64,000 bases of DNA, from the NCBI GenBank assembly GCA_020832305.1, contig JAFIEV010000010.1:124001-188000 (forward strand), in the 5' to 3' direction. The DNA comes from Cyclobacteriaceae bacterium. GTDB taxonomy: Bacteria > Bacteroidota > Bacteroidia > Cytophagales > Cyclobacteriaceae. Both the position numbers and the translations under genes were made by a program. Positions 60,740 to 64,000 of the stretch are shown in pieces (within the stretch, counting starts at the first letter, position 1; every line of letters begins with the position of its first letter). Under the pieces are notes generated by a model. That model worked only from the letters and a program-made list of their open reading frames with translations, was not told the DNA's origin and did no database searches.

Positions 60740-61405
60740 TTAATGTTCTACGTATCCGGTTTTTGTTCTCTGTACCCAGATGATGATTCCGAGTATAATA
60801 AAAGCACCAACAGGGGTTACCATAAGACCGTTGGTGGGGAAATTCTGAACACCGATGGCTTCAAAAACGTGGAATCCAAACAACCTGCCAGATCCCAGCA
60901 ATTCCCTGAAAAAGGCCACTGCCAATATAATCCAGGCATAACCAAGGGCATTGCCAAGTGCATCTAATACAGAGTCATAAGGTTTGTTACCAAGGGCATA
61001 GGCTTCAAGCCTTCCCATTACAATACAATTGGTAATGATAAGACCTACGAACACTGAAAGCTGCTTATACATATCGAAAGCAAAGGCTTTGAGTACTTCG
61101 TTTACCAGAGAAACCAGAGTTGCAATTACCGCTAATTGTACAATAATCCTAACCCTTGATGGAATGGTATTTCTCAATAGTGAGATAGCAAGGCTTGAAA
61201 AAACCATTACAAATATTACAGAAACGGCCATGGTTAATGTTGGTTTCATCTGGGTGGTAACGGCCAGGGCAGAACAAATACCTAATACTTGTATGGTTAT
61301 AGGATTATCCTCATTTAAAGGATCTGCTATTATTTTCTTTCTTCTTTTTGATAAAAGCGCTTCTTCTTGCTTTACTGCCGGGGTGGTGGCTGTTTCTGCA
61401 CTCAT
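60740..61405 (-). CDS. nqrD: Na+-translocating NADH-quinone reductase subunit D
   Basis: 221 residues. An unusual charged N-terminal extension (SAETATTPAVKQEEALLSKR) precedes the six-helix membrane core, with NPITIQVLGICSALAVTTQM and FVGLIITNCIVMGRLEAYAL. The latter carries the conserved TNCI cysteine thought to ligate the membrane iron centre shared with NqrE. It lies 12 bases from nqrE and 29 from nqrC, in the standard order. Confidence 0.95.
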   Translation of the reverse strand: MSAETATTPAVKQEEALLSKRRKKIIADPLNEDNPITIQVLGICSALAVTTQMKPTLTMAVSVIFVMVFSSLAISLLRNTIPSRVRIIVQLAVIATLVSLVNEVLKAFAFDMYKQLSVFVGLIITNCIVMGRLEAYALGNKPYDSVLDALGNALGYAWIILAVAFFRELLGSGRLFGFHVFEAIGVQNFPTNGLMVTPVGAFIILGIIIWVQRTKTGYVEH

Positions 61406-61434
61406 AGTTTTGGCTATTTATTTAAGTTATCAAA

Positions 61435-62199
61435 TTATTCAATATAAGCTACAATTTTTCCGTCTGCTGCCTTTTTGATATAAGATTCATAAAACTTAAG
61501 ATAAGCTTTAAGCATATCATTTACACCAACTGCTGTGATTGTGGCACCAGAAAGACCATCTACATGGTGATCATCTAACCTGCTGGAAGGATTATTTTCT
61601 CCCTTCAACATGGTTACTGAAACGAGCTCACCAGATTCATTATACACCTTTTTGTTTTGAAAGCGGTTTTGTACTTCACCCTCTGTAATTCTGGCACCCA
61701 GTCCAGGGGTTTCAGTTTCGTGGTCAAATACTACGCCTTTCAGGGTTTTGAAGTCTGTATCTAAAGCCAGAAAACCCCAGATTGGACCCCAGAGACCAAC
61801 GCCGTATACAGGAAAAATGTAGGCCAGTACATCGTCTTCTTTACCTTCTTTATGGTATTTGAAAACAGGAAATTTTCGTTTTTCAGGAGAAATCTTATAC
61901 ATACGTGCAACATCCACATCTTCTGCTATAACCGGCTGACCCGATTCATCTTGCTTTACTTCCTCTCCATTGATATCAACTACCAAAGATTTAATAACAG
62001 CATCATAGGTGGATAGGATATCATTGTTGCTCTTGCCTTCCAGACTCATTACTGCACCTAAGATCTGCTTTTTGGTATCAATTTCAACAGATTTTTGCTG
62101 TATGGGCCTTAACAATACAGAGGCAAGAGACAGTAATCCTCCCAAAACAATGGTGAGAATTACAGTGAATTTAATCACATAACTGTTAGACTGTGACAC
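61435..62199 (-). CDS. nqrC: Na+-translocating NADH-quinone reductase subunit C
   Basis: 254 residues: one N-terminal membrane helix (KFTVILTIVLGGLLSLASVL) and a periplasmic domain with VYGVGLWGPIWGFLALDTDF. The covalent FMN site is in DGLSGAT, the ApbE-type flavinylation motif, with the acceptor at T220. It carries electrons from the quinol side toward NqrB. Its start overlaps the end of nqrB by 14 bases. Confidence 0.95.
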   Translation of the reverse strand: MSQSNSYVIKFTVILTIVLGGLLSLASVLLRPIQQKSVEIDTKKQILGAVMSLEGKSNNDILSTYDAVIKSLVVDINGEEVKQDESGQPVIAEDVDVARMYKISPEKRKFPVFKYHKEGKEDDVLAYIFPVYGVGLWGPIWGFLALDTDFKTLKGVVFDHETETPGLGARITEGEVQNRFQNKKVYNESGELVSVTMLKGENNPSSRLDDHHVDGLSGATITAVGVNDMLKAYLKFYESYIKKAADGKIVAYIE

Positions 62200-63388
62200 G
62201 GCTTAATCTTCTGGTTTTATTAGCTTTTACAATATAAAAATCAATCAAAGGAGCAAATACATTCATAAATAGTATTGCCAGCATTATTCCTTCGGGATAT
62301 GCAGGGTTTACTACCCTGATTATGACAGTGAGTACCCCTATAAGAAATCCGTAAATCCATTTTCCAAGTTCAGTTTGGGAAGCAGTGACTGGGTCGGTAG
62401 CCATAAATACGGCGCCAAAAGCAAGCCCTCCCATTACCAGGTGATAGTGTGCCGGTATTAACATATATTCATTCACACCAACTGCATTAAAACCAAGGCC
62501 CATAGCCAGGGCTCCAGCAAAAACACTTACAATGATTTTCCAGCTACCTACTCCTGTAATGATCAATATGACAGCTCCAATAAGCGCCATAAGTGTGGAT
62601 GTTTCTCCAATAGATCCAGGGATGAAACCCATAAACATATTATAGAAACTGTAAAAATCTGATTGCAAGACCGTATTGGTTTCTGAAAGTGCAGCTGTGA
62701 CTGATTGTGTGCCTTTAGAAGAAGCCTCATAGGCTACAGCCAGGGGCGTGGCGCCACTATAACCATCAACTGTTGTCTTATCTCCAAGATAAGTCCATAC
62801 TTCTCCTGAAATTTGCGAAGGGTATGCGAAGTAGAGAAAAGCTCTTGTAGTAAGGGCTACATTGAAAATGTTCATACCCGTTCCTCCAAATACTTCTTTA
62901 GCGATGATAACACCAAAAGCGGTGGCCAGCGCTACTTGCCAAAGTGGAATGGTCGTAGGGACAATCAAAGGAATAAGCATACCACTCACAAGAAAGCCTT
63001 CATTAACCGGGTGCCTTCTTATGGTGGCAAATGTAAATTCAATACCAAGACCAACGCCATAAGAGACCACGATAATGGGAAGTACCAGGATGGTACCTGT
63101 TATAAGCATTGGAATCAGGTCTGCTTCCTGGCCGGTTGCAATAAAATGCTGATAACCTGCATTATATATGCCAAACAACAAACAGGGGACCATGGCAAAG
63201 ATCACCATAGACATCATTCTTTTTGTATCGTTGGCATCACGTATATGCGCACCTTTATGACCAGTAGTGGTCTCAGGCTGAAAGGCAAGTGTTTCAAAAG
63301 CTTCAAATACGTAATAGTACTTGTGCAGCTTACCACCTTCCTCAAAGTTAGGTTTTACACTGTGAATTATGTTTTGAAGAAATTTCAT
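62186..63388 (-). CDS. nqrB: Na+-translocating NADH-quinone reductase subunit B
   Basis: 400 residues with about ten membrane helices. The covalent FMN site is in DGYSGATPLAVA (T214), and the conserved RRHPVNEGFLVSGMLIPLIV and KEVFGGTGMNIFNVALTTRA are present. NqrB forms the main sodium path and binds riboflavin and FMN. It begins just 6 bases after nqrA and overlaps nqrC. Confidence 0.96.
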   Translation of the reverse strand: MKFLQNIIHSVKPNFEEGGKLHKYYYVFEAFETLAFQPETTTGHKGAHIRDANDTKRMMSMVIFAMVPCLLFGIYNAGYQHFIATGQEADLIPMLITGTILVLPIIVVSYGVGLGIEFTFATIRRHPVNEGFLVSGMLIPLIVPTTIPLWQVALATAFGVIIAKEVFGGTGMNIFNVALTTRAFLYFAYPSQISGEVWTYLGDKTTVDGYSGATPLAVAYEASSKGTQSVTAALSETNTVLQSDFYSFYNMFMGFIPGSIGETSTLMALIGAVILIITGVGSWKIIVSVFAGALAMGLGFNAVGVNEYMLIPAHYHLVMGGLAFGAVFMATDPVTASQTELGKWIYGFLIGVLTVIIRVVNPAYPEGIMLAILFMNVFAPLIDFYIVKANKTRRLSRVTV

Positions 63389-63394
63389 TATTTA

Positions 63395-64000
63395 TCAACT
63401 ATTTTTAAGTAAATCCAATCCTTGTCTTATTATGGCCTGTACATCATGTTTAGAAACATCCATAAATTCACACAGTGCCAGATCTTCTTCGATTACTTCA
63501 TAGATGCCTAATGCTTCCATTTCATCGTAATCTTCGGCCATTATGGCTTTAATCAGATGGGTGGGAAGAATATCAATCGGTACTACTTTCTCAAAAGCGC
63601 CTGATTGCACAAAAGCGCGAGGTTCACCATTGAGGTTTGTATTAGGCGCATATGGTTTACTGCCATTCAGGAAAGACCATATACTGGCTACTCTATGTAA
63701 ACTGGGCCTTCCAACTGGTGGCAACAACCACCCAAGAAATTTTTGCTGATCACCCTCAGGCAATACCGTAACCATATTATGGTAATAACCTATAAACCCA
63801 TCGCTTTTTATTCTTTCACCTGTCAATACGTTTCCAGTAACGATTCGTACGTGATCTTGTTTGAGATTATCTTGCAGGAATTTTTTAACCGATGCACCTA
63901 TGTAAGTTTTGTAATATTGGGGATTTGCAACTTCAGATCCGGCCAGAGCAATTATTTTCGAGGCATCGTATTTGCCATCTAAAAACAATTTACCAATCTG
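63395..64000 (-). CDS. nqrA: Na+-translocating NADH-quinone reductase subunit A (N-terminus outside window)
   Basis: The last 201 residues of NqrA, reading from the window edge without a start (QIGKLFLDGKYDASKIIALA). The sequence TGNVLTGERIKSDGFIGYYH and ALGIYEVIEEDLALCEFMDV is typical, ending in the helical DVQAIIRQGLDLLKNS. Full NqrA has about 450 residues. It is the first gene of the nqr operon in the standard order A-B-C-D-E. Confidence 0.93.
   Translation of the reverse strand, partial: QIGKLFLDGKYDASKIIALAGSEVANPQYYKTYIGASVKKFLQDNLKQDHVRIVTGNVLTGERIKSDGFIGYYHNMVTVLPEGDQQKFLGWLLPPVGRPSLHRVASIWSFLNGSKPYAPNTNLNGEPRAFVQSGAFEKVVPIDILPTHLIKAIMAEDYDEMEALGIYEVIEEDLALCEFMDVSKHDVQAIIRQGLDLLKNS

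Noticed and set aside
1-64000. CRISPR arrays, tRNA or rRNA genes, phage or transposase genes
   Set aside because: No regularly spaced repeats, cloverleaf-like sequence, or integrase or transposase motifs were seen; repeats present are short, dispersed and irregular.

Overview
The window comes from a member of the Bacteroidota, most likely a Cytophagales-type free-living glycan degrader; this rests on gene content, as no rRNA or other marker gene is present. Supporting signs are a SusC/SusD pair, carboxypeptidase-D-regulatory-domain TonB receptors, many lipoproteins, an N-terminal-propeller/Y_Y_Y/LuxR-type regulator, a Na+-NQR operon, start codons without purine-rich ribosome sites, and several TAnnTTTG promoter elements typical of the phylum.

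Layout. 1-2206 (minus) is a TonB-dependent receptor cut by the window edge. 2448-20668 (plus) is a polysaccharide-utilisation locus: sensor/regulator, SusC, SusD, a LamG-type surface lipoprotein, three tandem paralogous enzymes of the glycoamylase-like (PF10091/GH144) family, a leftover sulfatase C-terminus, a GH43-like enzyme with discoidin and FN3 domains, and a GH3 beta-glucosidase. GH144 plus GH3 points to beta-1,2-glucan or a related beta-glucan. 20669-23581 is a gene-poor accessory stretch full of repeats. It holds a small minus-strand operon of two double-glycine-leader peptides and a small membrane protein, a candidate bacteriocin or signal-peptide locus. 23582-28892 adds GH16, GH92 and a purple-acid-phosphatase-like enzyme.

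28893-34012 holds P5C dehydrogenase (pruA), a Phd/YoeB-type toxin-antitoxin pair with a truncated toxin, a YjjG-type nucleotidase, an ArsR regulator and a small secreted protein, with dispersed intergenic repeats between them. 34102-42502 is a metal/tetrapyrrole block: hemN, a BtuF/FecCD/ATPase ABC importer, and a TonB receptor followed by a histidine-rich DUF4625 lipoprotein. The last two share a palindromic candidate operator. 43212-47169 has an Ig-repeat lipoprotein and an adenosylcobalamin-dependent ribonucleotide reductase.

47711-53055 has a hemolysin-III-type membrane protein, a ClC channel with CBS domains, and a three-gene operon. In that operon a MurU-like nucleotidyltransferase is coupled to a sugar kinase fused to a RapZ C-terminal domain, which suggests cell-wall sugar recycling. 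53192-56871 is a secreted redox set: cytochrome c, YceI, a FGE-like protein without the catalytic cysteines, and a Tat-exported Gfo/Idh/MocA oxidoreductase. The window closes with purB, a ferredoxin-type reductase, and nqrA(partial)BCDE, whose operon ends at a strong terminator without nqrF. I found no tRNA, rRNA, CRISPR array or transposase.
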